From an uncultured Eubacteriales bacterium (GTDB taxonomy: Bacteria; Bacillota; Clostridia; Oscillospirales; Acutalibacteraceae): DNA of 64,000 bases. The notes under the pieces are model-generated. The model searched no databases. It was given only the letters and a program-made list of their open reading frames with translations, and had not been told where the DNA came from. Location of the stretch: assembly GCA_934630515.1 (NCBI GenBank), contig CAKTVV010000003.1, positions 1-64,000 on the forward strand. The letters run 5' to 3'. A program made the translations under genes and the position numbers. This document shows positions 25,057-33,218 of the stretch, piece by piece (positions within the stretch are counted from its first letter, which is position 1; each line of letters starts with the position of its first letter).

Positions 25057-26379
25057 TCAGCCGGTGCTGACGGATACCACCAGATCCACACCGTTCTTCG
25101 TGTCGCCGTAATATGCCCACACGGTATCCTTGCCGTTGACGGTGATCCGTGCCGTTACCGTCTGCTTTCCCGTGGCGGAAATAGCCGACGCATCCACCGT
25201 CACCTGCAGATCCGAGGCCTTGATCTGCGACAGCACCCGGGAGGAGCCGCACAGGGTCACGCCGGTCAGCACCGTCTGACTGCCGGTCACGGTATACCCG
25301 GCGGGGACGTTTTCGATCCGCAGATTGGCATCGCTGACGGTTACATCCAGCTTGCGGGTCGTCAGCCCGGATAGATGCACCTGCACCTTGAGACTGGTGA
25401 CCCCGTTATCCACCCGGATGCCCTCCACCTCCTCCAGCGGAAGCTCCTGCGTCAGATTGCCGGACTGCAGCCGGTCGAAGTCCAACTGCACCTTACTTTG
25501 CAGCGCCTTCACATAGTCATCCAGCTCCGACGGCACCCCCCATATCTCCAACGTGGAGGGGGTCACGGTGATCAGGCTGCTTTTCCCCTGATAGGCTGCC
25601 GGAATATGGGTCAGCGTCGGGCTCAGCTTCACCTGTCGATAGGTCATCACCGGAACCGTCACGCTCACCTGCCCATCCTCGGCGTTCTTAAAGGATACCG
25701 CTTTCAGCACATCGCCATTTTCATCCCGTGCCTCCAGCCGCCCGGTAAAGGTCTGCGCCTCCCCGATGGTCGCCGTATCCTCTACCACAGCCACCACCGT
25801 GCTGACCCGGCTGACGCTGGTACGGGGCCCGCTGACGGTGATCTGGCCGTCGGTCATGGCAGCGCCGCTGACCACCGGCGTGCCGAACTGCATGGTCTCC
25901 TCATTCAGCACCGTCAGATTCGGCATCTCCACCCCCACCGGGAAGGCCGCCTCCCGCCAGGCGTCCACCGTCACGGTGACGGTGCTGTTGGTGCCGTCGG
26001 TGCCCACCACGCTCAGAATGGAATAGTCCCCGGAGGAGGTCGCCCGCAAGGGCAGCGTATACGTCCCCTCCCGAATCACATTTCCGGTATCGGCGGTGAC
26101 GGTGATGTCCGCCGCCGTCAGCTTACTCACCACCGAGCGCAGCCCGTGCACCTTGACCGTCGCCGTCGCCGTACCGCCGTCGGTGACCCGTAAATTCAGC
26201 GTCTGGGTAGCATAATCATTCAGCGTCACAGAGATGGGAACGCCGGTGATCACCTGATCCTGCGCATTGCTGGGGCCGTACACCACCAGCGCCCACACCA
26301 GAATCGCCAACACCAGCGAGACCAGCAGCATGAGCTTATCGTTGTGCATCAGGCGGCTCAAAGAAAAGCGCTGTTTCAC
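25057..26379 (-). CDS. cdaR: YbbR-domain protein (CdaR), regulator of diadenylate cyclase
   Basis: A 440-aa membrane-anchored protein. A single helix at about residues 16-36 (LMLLVSLVLAILVWALVVYG) is followed by about four repeats of the YbbR type outside the membrane (ITGVPISVTLNDYATQTLNL, VGVEMPNLTV, VKLSPTLTHIPAAYQGKSS, RKLDVTVSDANLRIENVPAG). YbbR/CdaR binds and tunes CdaA, which makes c-di-AMP. The cdaA gene is immediately upstream with a 4-base overlap, confirming the pairing. The glmM gene that usually follows is absent. Confidence 0.93.
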   Translation of the reverse strand: MKQRFSLSRLMHNDKLMLLVSLVLAILVWALVVYGPSNAQDQVITGVPISVTLNDYATQTLNLRVTDGGTATATVKVHGLRSVVSKLTAADITVTADTGNVIREGTYTLPLRATSSGDYSILSVVGTDGTNSTVTVTVDAWREAAFPVGVEMPNLTVLNEETMQFGTPVVSGAAMTDGQITVSGPRTSVSRVSTVVAVVEDTATIGEAQTFTGRLEARDENGDVLKAVSFKNAEDGQVSVTVPVMTYRQVKLSPTLTHIPAAYQGKSSLITVTPSTLEIWGVPSELDDYVKALQSKVQLDFDRLQSGNLTQELPLEEVEGIRVDNGVTSLKVQVHLSGLTTRKLDVTVSDANLRIENVPAGYTVTGSQTVLTGVTLCGSSRVLSQIKASDLQVTVDASAISATGKQTVTARITVNGKDTVWAYYGDTKNGVDLVVSVSTG

Positions 26380-27254
26380 GACCTCGCCCCCTTTCTGCGG
26401 CGGCGAATGAGCGGCTTCGTATCCTCTGCGTTCCAGAGAATCCGATCCGCCAGCGCCTTTTTCAGAGTTTCCTTTGTAAAGTTCCGGGTCAGCTCGCCGG
26501 ACTCGGCCAGCGAGATCGCCCCGGTCTCCTCCGAGAGGATCACCACCACGCAGTCGGAGTTTTCACTCATGCCAACGCCGGCACGGTGGCGGGTGCCCAG
26601 CTCCCGGCTGATCTGCAGATTGTCCGTCAGCGGCAGAATACAGCCCGCTGCGTGGATCTTTCCCTCCCGGATGATCATGGCGCCGTCATGGAGAGGCGCC
26701 TTGTTGAAGAATATGTTGGAGATCAGCTCGCCGGACGGCTCCGCCTCAATGAGCGTACCGGAGCGGACGATCTCCCCCAGCCGGGTGGACCGCTCCAGCA
26801 CGATCAGGGCACCCATCTTCTGACGCTGCAGGATCTCCACCGCATCCGCCGTGGCATCGATGGCCTTATTCCACTGCTCCACCAGCGCCGTGCTGTCCAT
26901 GCTGTTCAGCCCGCCGAAGATGCGCAGCACCCCCAGCCGGGAGTGCCCCGCCTGCTCCAGCGCCCGGCGGATCTCCGGCTGAAACACCACCACCAGCAGC
27001 AGCAGCCCGTTGTCGAAGATCGCCTTCAGCACATATTCCACCGTCGTCAGGCGCAGCAGGTACGCCAGCAGATACATAAACGCCAGCAGCAGGATCCCTT
27101 TGATCAGCTGCTCCGCCCGGGAATCCCGCACCAGCCGGATCAGAAAATAAATGATCAGGGCGACCACCAGAATATCCAGTGTGTCCGTCACCCAATGATA
27201 CGATCCGAAAAACAGCTTGATCTGCTCCCAAATCATCTGAAAAAACGCTGCCAT
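26376..27254 (-). CDS. cdaA: Diadenylate cyclase CdaA
   Basis: A 292-aa membrane enzyme making c-di-AMP from two ATP. Three membrane helices at the N-terminus (ILVVALIIYFLIRLV, GILLLAFMYLLAYLL and the following VLKAIFDNGLLLLVVV) precede the DAC domain with LHDGAMI and GTRHRAGVGMS, the DGA and RHR catalytic motifs. The start at 27254 is favoured because an upstream ATG at 27299 lacks a Shine-Dalgarno site, whereas GGGGGCAAAGGAT precedes this one. Its promoter overlaps the end of the cysteine desulfurase gene. Confidence 0.95.
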   Translation of the reverse strand: MAAFFQMIWEQIKLFFGSYHWVTDTLDILVVALIIYFLIRLVRDSRAEQLIKGILLLAFMYLLAYLLRLTTVEYVLKAIFDNGLLLLVVVFQPEIRRALEQAGHSRLGVLRIFGGLNSMDSTALVEQWNKAIDATADAVEILQRQKMGALIVLERSTRLGEIVRSGTLIEAEPSGELISNIFFNKAPLHDGAMIIREGKIHAAGCILPLTDNLQISRELGTRHRAGVGMSENSDCVVVILSEETGAISLAESGELTRNFTKETLKKALADRILWNAEDTKPLIRRRRKGARS

Positions 27255-27348
27255 ATCCTTTGCCCCCTGCGTCCGAAAAGCCGCCCGCTGCGGCTCCATT
27301 CATCTACACCCGGCGGGTTGCCGCCGTTTCATTTCTATACAGCATATA

Positions 27349-27376
27349 ATTATAGCATATTTTTCGCAGGGTGCAA
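27349..27376 (-). promoter_or_regulatory. Promoter of cdaA-cdaR
   Basis: On the minus strand: TTGCAC (27376-27371), a 16-bp spacer, TATAAT (27354-27349). The -10 box overlaps the stop codon of the upstream cysteine desulfurase gene. Confidence 0.7.
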
Positions 27377-28516
27377 TGTTTTTTGCGTAAAATGAATAAA
27401 AAATTTACAAATTTGTTCGACCTCATTCGCCGTAGAAAATGCCGATGGCGCCAGCCGCACGGTGCCGTCCGGCAAAGTGCCGAACCGGGTATGTGCCAGC
27501 GGGGCGCAGTGCAGCCCTGCCCGCACGGCGATCTGCGCCGCCGCCAGCGCTTCCCCCACCTGCTCGCTGGGCACACCCTCCACGTTGAGGGACAGCACCG
27601 GAGCGGATCGCCCCACCGCCGGGCGAGGGGTGTACAGCCGGATACCGGGAAGTTCCCGCAGCCGGTCGTACAGCTGCTGAAGCAGCCCCAACTCATGGCG
27701 ATAGATACGCTCCCGCCCCTGCGCCCGCACAAATTCCAAGCCCGCCAGCAGTCCGCACAGCCCCGGGGTGTTGGGGGTACCGCTTTCCAGCCGGTCGGGC
27801 AGCTCATGGGGCTGCTCCGGCAGCCGGGAATAGCTGCCGGTACCGCCCCGCAGCAGCGGAGAGATCCGTTCCCGCTCCCGGCACAGCAGCAGCCCGGTCC
27901 CCATGGGGGCGTACAGCCCCTTATGCGCCGCCACACACAGATAGTCGATGCCGTCCTCCTCCATGTGGATGGGCAGCACCCCCGCCGACTGGGCGGCATC
28001 CACGCACAGCAGCAGCCCGTACCGGTGCGCCAGCTCCGCCAGCCGCCGGACCGGAAAGGTCACGCCGAACACATTGGAGGCATGGGTGCAGACGATCAGC
28101 CGGGTATCGGCACGGATCGCCCGGCGGAAATTCTCCACCAGCACCTCCTCATCCGCATCCCACGCCGCCACATCGTAGCGGGGAAACCGGGGCGACAAGC
28201 CGTGTACCGGCCGCCACACCGCATTATGCTCCAGATCGGAGATAACTACCCGTCCCCCATCCGCCAGCAGCCCCCGGATCACCAGATTCAGACCGGCAGT
28301 GCAGTTGGGTGTGAAGATCACCCCGGTGGGGTCCGACAGCCCGAAGAATGCCGCCGCTGCCTCCCGGCAGCGATAGAGCTGCTCCGAGGTCGCCAGACTC
28401 ATGGCATGCCCGCCCCGCCCGGGATTGGCGCCGTATTGCTGCAGCGCCTCCGCCACCGCCTGCTGCACCGCCGCCGGCTTCGGGTAGGTGGTGGCGGCGT
28501 TGTCCCAATAGATCAT
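27350..28516 (-). CDS. Cysteine desulfurase family protein (class V aminotransferase)
   Basis: A 388-aa PLP enzyme. The start is IYWDNAATTYPKP. The active-site Lys lies in DYLCVAAHKGLYAPMGTG and the catalytic-Cys loop is RAGLHCAPLAHTRFGT, which is the cysteine-desulfurase family form (TIGR01977-like) rather than IscS. It releases sulfur (or selenium) from cysteine analogs as enzyme-bound persulfide. ATG 28516 has GGAGGAGAG upstream. It lies 11 bases after the DUF3343 gene, a partner repeatedly seen with this subfamily. Confidence 0.88.
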   Translation of the reverse strand: MIYWDNAATTYPKPAAVQQAVAEALQQYGANPGRGGHAMSLATSEQLYRCREAAAAFFGLSDPTGVIFTPNCTAGLNLVIRGLLADGGRVVISDLEHNAVWRPVHGLSPRFPRYDVAAWDADEEVLVENFRRAIRADTRLIVCTHASNVFGVTFPVRRLAELAHRYGLLLCVDAAQSAGVLPIHMEEDGIDYLCVAAHKGLYAPMGTGLLLCRERERISPLLRGGTGSYSRLPEQPHELPDRLESGTPNTPGLCGLLAGLEFVRAQGRERIYRHELGLLQQLYDRLRELPGIRLYTPRPAVGRSAPVLSLNVEGVPSEQVGEALAAAQIAVRAGLHCAPLAHTRFGTLPDGTVRLAPSAFSTANEVEQICKFFIHFTQKTLHPAKNML

Positions 28517-28527
28517 GGCTCTCCTCC

Positions 28528-28749
28528 TCACAGCGCCTCGCTGATACGCACCACCCGCACACCGCTGCCCTTCAGGATGCGTTCAGCCTGTCCCACCCGC
28601 TCCGTCACCAGCAGGCTATACCCGCAGCCGTCGCCGGCAGCCGGCCCGGAGGAGCGATGCACATAGGCACGGATGCCCTGCTGCTCCAGCAGGCGCTTGC
28701 CCCGCATGGCATTGGTGATCGAGCCTACATGAATGTGATAATTCGCCAT
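28528..28749 (-). CDS. DUF3343 protein, putative sulfur/selenium carrier
   Basis: A 73-aa protein: ANYHIHVGSITNAMRGKRLL at the start and a central CGYSLLV. The single Cys in this position is kept in the DUF3343 family, proposed to carry sulfur or selenium. GAGGGGAGGGG lies seven bases upstream of ATG 28749. Immediate linkage to a cysteine desulfurase suggests persulfide transfer from that enzyme. This is inference from family and context. Confidence 0.8.
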   Translation of the reverse strand: MANYHIHVGSITNAMRGKRLLEQQGIRAYVHRSSGPAAGDGCGYSLLVTERVGQAERILKGSGVRVVRISEAL

Positions 28750-28843
28750 CAGATCCCCTCCCCTCAACCCTCATTGTATGCAGAAAACCGTCGAGCCGAC
28801 ACAAAATCTCCCTCCAAAGGCAATAAATTCTGCGAAAACACCC

Positions 28844-28872
28844 TTGACGGCAGCGGCAATATGGGGTATCAT
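28844..28872 (+). promoter_or_regulatory. Promoter of the DUF1292 gene
   Basis: TTGACG (28844-28849), a 17-bp spacer, TATCAT (28867-28872) on the plus strand. Confidence 0.75.
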
Positions 28873-28910
28873 ACAAATAGAACAAGCGCAAGGCAAAGGA
28901 GTGGTAACCT

Positions 28911-29234
28911 ATGAGCGAAGAATATGGCAACGATCTGGTGAGCGTGCTGGACGACGAGGGCAACGAACACCAGTTTGAAATTCTGGACGCCATCGAGACC
29001 GACGACGGACGGTATGTGGCGCTGCTGCCGGTCTATTCCGACGCCGAAGAGGCGATCGAGGACGACGGCGAGCTGGTGATCCTGCAGGTAGTGGAGGAAA
29101 ACGGCGAGGATCTGCTGACCCCCATCGAGGATGACGCTATCTTCGATGAGATCGCCGGTATCTTTGAGGAGCGGCTGGCGGATTATTATGAGATCCAGTC
29201 GGACGATGCGGGCGCCGATCCGTCCCTGAGCTGA
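28911..29234 (+). CDS. DUF1292 domain protein
   Basis: A 107-aa very acidic protein (NDLVSVLDDEGNEHQFEIL, YVALLPVY, LVILQVVEENGEDLL, FDEIAGIFEERL). It is a typical DUF1292 member, like B. subtilis YrzB, function unknown. AAAGGAG lies ten bases before the ATG and a good promoter precedes it. It is divergent from the DUF3343 gene and is followed at once by the probable 6S RNA. Confidence 0.9.
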   Translation: MSEEYGNDLVSVLDDEGNEHQFEILDAIETDDGRYVALLPVYSDAEEAIEDDGELVILQVVEENGEDLLTPIEDDAIFDEIAGIFEERLADYYEIQSDDAGADPSLS

Positions 29235-29235
29235 T

Positions 29236-29440
29236 CGTTCTCCTGCTGTGCACGTGGACTGCCGTCTTTTAACCCTACTACATTTGGAATTCGGGAATCC
29301 TGCTCCGTCTCCGGAGTGCAGACCTCCCCGCCGCCGGCGGGAAGAAGGGAGCCGGAAAGAGACGGGCGTTTACCCACCTGCTGTATTTAGTAGCAGGTTA
29401 TGCCGACGGCATTACGACATGGCGGGTCTATGATAAAAAA
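29236..29440 (+). ncRNA. ssrS: Probable 6S RNA (SsrS)
   Basis: About 205 bases with no gene fold into a long interrupted rod. TGCCGTC near 29261 pairs with GACGGCA near 29404, and AACCCTACTA near 29271 pairs with TAGTAGCAGGTT near 29388. The middle is asymmetric and unpaired (around GGAATTCGGGAATCC on the left strand and GGGCGTTTACCCACC on the right). This is the 6S architecture, an open-promoter mimic that sequesters SigA RNA polymerase. A bidirectional terminator follows. The exact 5' end is uncertain and could lie inside the DUF1292 gene. Confidence 0.6.
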
Positions 29441-29442
29441 TC

Positions 29443-29479
29443 AGCGGGTACATTTCCCTGATGGGGAGATGTACCCGCT
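29443..29479. terminator. Bidirectional terminator between the ncRNA and vanZ
   Basis: AGCGGGTACAT and ATGTACCCGCT form the stem. The plus side is followed by TTTTTATAT and the minus side by GATTTTTT, so it can serve both the plus-strand ncRNA and the minus-strand vanZ gene. Confidence 0.88.
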
Positions 29480-29589
29480 TTTTATATAGAGAATCCATCC
29501 GATTCTGCTTCCACGGTGAAAAACAGCCCCTGTTCTGATGTACGCTGCCTCACCGAAGCCGGTCAGCCGTCTCCGGATGGCGGAGCCGC

Positions 29590-30150
29590 TCACCGCTCCG
29601 TGCGGCACCCGTCCCGCTTTTCCTTCTCCGGCAGCCATCGCCGCCATACCGGGCGCAGCAGCGCATAGATCCCGTACCCCACCGCTCCGCCGATGGAATT
29701 GGTGATCAGATCGGTGATGTCGGCGCTGCGGGAGGCGTTGATCAGCGGCTGCAGCAGTTCGATCCCCAGGCTGAGCGCCGCCGTCAGCAGCAGACAGCGC
29801 CCCAGACCACACCGTTTCCCGGCGCAGCGGCGGCAAAGCGGCAGCAGCACCCCAAAGGGAACCGTCATTACAATATTCAGCACGATCTGCCGCACATAGT
29901 CGCCCCGTCCATGGATCACATCCACAAACGGCGTCATCTGCATCGGCACATACGGGTGATCCAAGCACCGGGGCAGCGAAACCAGCACCGGCATCAGGGT
30001 GACATACAACACCCCGGCGAAATACAGATACAGCAGCGTATTTACCGCCAGCCGCACCCGGCCGCAGCGTTTCCAGCGGGGATACAGCCACAGAATGTAC
30101 ACCAAGCCCAACGCAGCCAGATCCACCCCATACCGTATCCACCTTGCCAT
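29590..30150 (-). CDS. VanZ-family membrane protein
   Basis: A 186-aa protein with four to five membrane helices. The VanZ core is visible: TLMPVLVS, the region before NIVMTVPFGVLLPL, LGIELLQPLINASRSADITD and NSIGGAVGYGIYALL. VanZ homologs are linked to teicoplanin resistance in Tn1546, but most chromosomal copies have no known role. The start has AGGAGG eight bases upstream. It is not next to other van genes. Confidence 0.88.
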   Translation of the reverse strand: MARWIRYGVDLAALGLVYILWLYPRWKRCGRVRLAVNTLLYLYFAGVLYVTLMPVLVSLPRCLDHPYVPMQMTPFVDVIHGRGDYVRQIVLNIVMTVPFGVLLPLCRRCAGKRCGLGRCLLLTAALSLGIELLQPLINASRSADITDLITNSIGGAVGYGIYALLRPVWRRWLPEKEKRDGCRTER

Positions 30151-30387
30151 AGACTCCTCCTGTCACTCCGCCACCGGTCAAGCCCTGACCCGGTGCTCCA
30201 TCCGCCGCTGTCGGCGCCGCAGCCCCTGCCCCCGCACACCGGAGCAGCCCCGGCGTCCACACGGACCGCCGCAGCACGTTTTCTCACCGTTTCCAATCAG
30301 AGAGCTATTTATTCAAATCATTTGTTGTAAATCGTATGTTGCAGATCAAATACAGTGTAGCACTCCGCCCGGGATCTGTCAAGATAA

Positions 30388-30427
30388 AACGAAAGCTCCC
30401 CGGTGTTTCCACCGGGGAGCTTTCGTT
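30388..30427 (-). terminator. Strong 18-bp hairpin terminator, minus strand
   Basis: AACGAAAGCTCCCCGGTG and its perfect complement flank a 4-nt loop. On the minus strand it is followed by TTATCTT. No confident minus-strand gene lies between it and lexA, so what it terminates is unclear. A 26-codon minus-strand frame beginning MSTNPPQNTP at about 30459 runs through the hairpin. Confidence 0.75.
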
Positions 30428-30596
30428 AGAGGGGTGTTTTGAGGAGGATTTGTACTCATTTTGATGGAGGACGGGTGCGGCCCCGTTGCTCTCCTGAGTA
30501 CGGTTATACTATACCGCCGGATTTTGTCTTTTTTATGTCTAAACCGTGAATAAACCGCAAGAAAATTATGAACGGTCGAAAAAAATCGAAAAAATT

Positions 30597-30637
30597 GCAA
30601 ACAAATGTTTGCAATTTGCATTCTGATGTGGTATACT
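30597..30637 (+). promoter_or_regulatory. lexA promoter with SOS box
   Basis: TTGCAA (30609-30614), a 17-bp spacer, TATACT (30632-30637). Overlapping the -35 is GCAAACAAATGTTTGC (30597-30612), with inverted half-sites GCAAAC/GTTTGC around four bases, close to the Gram-positive SOS consensus CGAACNNNNGTTCG. This indicates LexA autorepression. Confidence 0.85.
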
Positions 30638-30729
30638 GTCTGCAGAACCGGGGAAATTCCTCTGCACAGCACATACATAACCGGCAGCACAACCGTTCCC
30701 CACCGACCAAATTTTAGGAGGAGCTTTGT

Positions 30730-31320
30730 ATGAGACCACTGACCGAAAAACAGCAGAAGGTGCTGACCTTTGTGAAGGAACGCCTGCAGGACGACATCCC
30801 CCCCACCGTGCGGGAGATCTGCGAGGCCACCGGGATCAAATCCACCTCCACCGTCCATGCCTATCTAAAGCGCCTGGAGGATGATGGCTATATCGATCGG
30901 CGCAGCGGTCTGAACCGGGCGATCCGTCTGCCCGGCGAGAGCGTCACCCGGGTGCCCTTGCTGGGCAAGGTCACCGCCGGTCTGCCCATCCTGGCGGTGG
31001 AGGAGGTCGAAGACTATGTGCCCTTCTCCGGCGGCGGACATTACCAGCCCGGCGAGCTGTTCGCCCTGCGGGTGTCCGGCACCAGTATGATCAACGCCGG
31101 TATTCTGGATCGGGATGTGGTGATCGTGCGCCGCACCAACACCGCCCAGAACGGGGATATCGTGGTAGCGCTCATCGGAGACGAAGCCACCGTCAAGCGC
31201 ATCTATGTGGAAAAGGATCACATCCGTCTGCAGCCGGAAAACGATGCTTTCGAGCCGATCATCGCCAAGGAAGTCACCGTGCTGGGCAAGGTGATCTCGC
31301 TGGTGCGGTATTTCGGATGA
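30730..31320 (+). CDS. lexA: LexA repressor
   Basis: A 196-aa SOS repressor. The winged-helix DNA-binding domain is at residues 1-65 (LTEKQQKVLTFVKERL, YIDRRSGLNRAIRL). The S24 peptidase domain follows, with the cleavage region near VTAGLPILAVEE, the nucleophile Ser in SGTSMINAGI and the Lys in VALIGDEATVKR. RecA-stimulated self-cleavage derepresses the SOS regulon. GGAGGAG precedes the ATG. It ends in a 4-base overlap with the DUF523 gene. Confidence 0.97.
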   Translation: MRPLTEKQQKVLTFVKERLQDDIPPTVREICEATGIKSTSTVHAYLKRLEDDGYIDRRSGLNRAIRLPGESVTRVPLLGKVTAGLPILAVEEVEDYVPFSGGGHYQPGELFALRVSGTSMINAGILDRDVVIVRRTNTAQNGDIVVALIGDEATVKRIYVEKDHIRLQPENDAFEPIIAKEVTVLGKVISLVRYFG

Positions 31321-31796
31321 AGAACAGTCAACAGCCCCGACTGCTGATCAGCGCCTGCTTGTGCGGGCAGCGCTGCCGGTACGATGGCGGCGGATTTGAT
31401 CTGCCGGCGCTGCGCCGGCTGGCGGACAGCGGAGCGGCGCTGCCCTTTTGCCCGGAGTGCGCCGGTGGATTGCCCACGCCCCGCACCCCCTGCGAAATAT
31501 CGGGCGGGCAGGTGCTTGCCCGGGACGGGCGGGACTGCACGGCGGAATACCGTCAGGGCGCAGCACTGGCGCTGGAGCTGTGCCGCCGCTATGGGCTGAC
31601 GGCTGCCATTCTCAAGGACGGCAGCCCCAGCTGCGGTGTGACCCGGATCTACGACGGCACCCATACTGGGCGGCGTATTCCGGGGCAGGGCGTCACCGCC
31701 CACCTGCTGGCGCAGGAGGGCATAGCGCTGTATACAGAGGACAATTGGGCGGAGCAGCTTTCGCTGTCCGAGACGCCGCCCTGCAAACAGCCATAG
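31317..31796 (+). CDS. DUF523 domain protein
   Basis: A 159-aa protein with the DUF523 pattern: LLISACLCGQRCRYDG at the N-terminus, FCPECAGGLPTPRTPCEI and ILKDGSPSCGV, with seven or more conserved cysteines suggestive of metal or Fe-S binding. Function is unknown. It is translationally coupled to lexA by an ATGA overlap, so it is probably SOS-controlled here. Confidence 0.9.
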   Translation: MKNSQQPRLLISACLCGQRCRYDGGGFDLPALRRLADSGAALPFCPECAGGLPTPRTPCEISGGQVLARDGRDCTAEYRQGAALALELCRRYGLTAAILKDGSPSCGVTRIYDGTHTGRRIPGQGVTAHLLAQEGIALYTEDNWAEQLSLSETPPCKQP

Positions 31797-31809
31797 CCAA
31801 GCAGCCAGC

Positions 31810-31842
31810 GGCGCCGGAGGTAAGCTCTCCGACGCCGTTTTT
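31810..31842 (+). terminator. Terminator of lexA-DUF523
   Basis: GGCGCCGGA pairs with TCCGACGCC (one mismatch) and is followed by GTTTTTG, 14 bases after the DUF523 stop. Confidence 0.7.
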
Positions 31843-32144
31843 GCGGTTGTTTGCGGTTTTGGGGAACGGTGCCGCCCCACCTCACCGATGCGGCGGCGCA
31901 CCAGCCCGGCAAGGGCTTCAGCACAGCGGAGCAGGCGTCACAAAAGATCCGCAGCATCGTATTGCAAGCTCCTCTGCACGGTATTCCCGCTTTCGGGTCA
32001 GCAGCAGATCCATCGGGCTTCGGTGCCATGCTCGTGTATCCATACAACCACCTGTGATCCCAAAACGACCACCTATCGAAAATCGGTGGAAATCGGCATT
32101 CGATCTCTCTATACTATAAGCCGCAGCCGGGAGGAGATGAAGCC
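31843..32144. other. Intergenic stretch, no supported gene
   Basis: About 300 bases between the lexA unit and the LytTR gene. A minus-strand frame of 132 codons (31649-32047) exists but half of it is antisense to DUF523, it has no good start site and no family resemblance. Just before the LytTR gene is CTATACTATAAG near 32108, a possible -10 region, with GGGAGGAG as Shine-Dalgarno. Confidence 0.5.
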
Positions 32145-32585
32145 ATGCAGATCGAGATCCGCATCGACGAAAATTGCAAAGAACCCAAGCTCATCGTTGT
32201 GACCGACACAATAACGGAGGAGATCAGCACCCTCCTAAAAGAATTTTCCGAAAAGCAGCCGCCGATGATCGCCGGATTCAGGGAGGATACCGTCGAGGTG
32301 CTGGAGCCATCGGACATCTACCGGGTCTTCGCAGCAGCGGGTAAAGTGCTTGCGGAAACAGACCACGGCAATTATACACTCCGTCTGCGTCTTTACGAGG
32401 CGGAGCAGCGGCTCGACAGCCGTTCCTTTGTACGCATATCCAACTCCGACATTATCAATTTGAAAAAGGTCAAGAGCTTCGATCTGAGCTTTGCTGGAAC
32501 CATTTGCATTACCCTCGCAAACGGTACGGTCACCTACGTCTCAAGACGATCGGTCGCCAGAATCAAACAGCTGTTAGGAATATGA
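32145..32585 (+). CDS. LytTR-family DNA-binding regulator
   Basis: A 146-aa protein. The N-terminal 45 residues are a small non-receiver domain (no phosphorylatable Asp pocket). The LytTR domain covers about residues 46-146: DIYRVFAAAGKVLAET, RLYEAEQRLDSRSFVRISNS and INLKKVKSFDLSF. Stand-alone LytTR regulators paired with a DUF3021 membrane protein are common in Firmicutes and often control their own operon. GGGAGGAG precedes the ATG. Confidence 0.92.
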   Translation: MQIEIRIDENCKEPKLIVVTDTITEEISTLLKEFSEKQPPMIAGFREDTVEVLEPSDIYRVFAAAGKVLAETDHGNYTLRLRLYEAEQRLDSRSFVRISNSDIINLKKVKSFDLSFAGTICITLANGTVTYVSRRSVARIKQLLGI

Positions 32586-32595
32586 GGTGGTAAAA

Positions 32596-33060
32596 ATGAA
32601 GAAAAAGCTGCTCCTGCGTGGACTTCTCGGCTTTCCTCTCGGCATCGCCATCGGATATATTATCACCGTGATCATTTCGATCGGCATAGGAGACGGCTCA
32701 TTCCACCCGGTCAGCCCCGAGCTGGTCAAAACGATGGGCGGAGAATTAAATGCCGTGCTCCTGCAGACGGTGCTTTGCGGAAGCATGGGCACTGGCTTTG
32801 CGATGGCTTCTGTTATTTGGGAGATCGATTCGTGGAGTCTTGCAAAGCAAAGCGGTATCTACTTTGCGATCGCCTGCGGGATCATGTTCCCGATCTCCTA
32901 TTTTGCCAACTGGATGCCCCATTCGGCCGGTGGCATCCTGTCCTATGTGGGGATATTTGCCGCTATCTTCGTCTTCACCTGGCTGGTTGAGTATTTCGTA
33001 TGGAAAAGAAAGGTCCGGAGGATGAATGACGGGATCCGGAACAGTGACAATCCAAAATAA
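32596..33060 (+). CDS. DUF3021 membrane protein
   Basis: A 154-aa protein with four membrane helices: residues ~8-30 (LLGFPLGIAIGYIITVII), ~54-73, ~84-103 and ~110-132 (ILSYVGIFAAIFVFTWLVEY), then a basic tail (WKRKVRRMND). This is the DUF3021 family. It follows the LytTR gene by 10 bases, so they form a regulator/membrane-partner pair. ATG 32596 has GAGGTGG five bases upstream. The physiological signal is unknown. Confidence 0.9.
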   Translation: MKKKLLLRGLLGFPLGIAIGYIITVIISIGIGDGSFHPVSPELVKTMGGELNAVLLQTVLCGSMGTGFAMASVIWEIDSWSLAKQSGIYFAIACGIMFPISYFANWMPHSAGGILSYVGIFAAIFVFTWLVEYFVWKRKVRRMNDGIRNSDNPK

Positions 33061-33152
33061 GCGCAGCGATCCACGGATCGAGCTTCTATCGGACGGTCTT
33101 CTGCTGCGGCTTCCGGCAAACACCGTTTCAACAGCGATATACCATCAAAAGA

Positions 33153-33182
33153 GAAAGCACGGAGCCTATGCTCCGTGCTTTC
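33153..33182 (+). terminator. Terminator of LytTR-DUF3021
   Basis: GAAAGCACGGAGC and GCTCCGTGCTTTC form a 13-bp stem with a TATG-type loop. The same GAAAGCACGG stem recurs at 35281-35310 and 39241-39267 in the mobile element. Confidence 0.8.
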
Positions 33183-33218
33183 CTGCTTATGATATGATAC
33201 GCTAGTGAAGCGAACGAA

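Noticed and set aside
29590..30150. Glycopeptide-resistance locus because of vanZ
   Set aside because: No vanA/H/X/R/S genes nearby. Chromosomal VanZ-like proteins are common and usually unrelated to resistance.
31649..32047. Minus-strand frame of 132 codons between DUF523 and the LytTR gene
   Set aside because: Half of it is antisense to DUF523, it has no Shine-Dalgarno and no similarity that I recognise.
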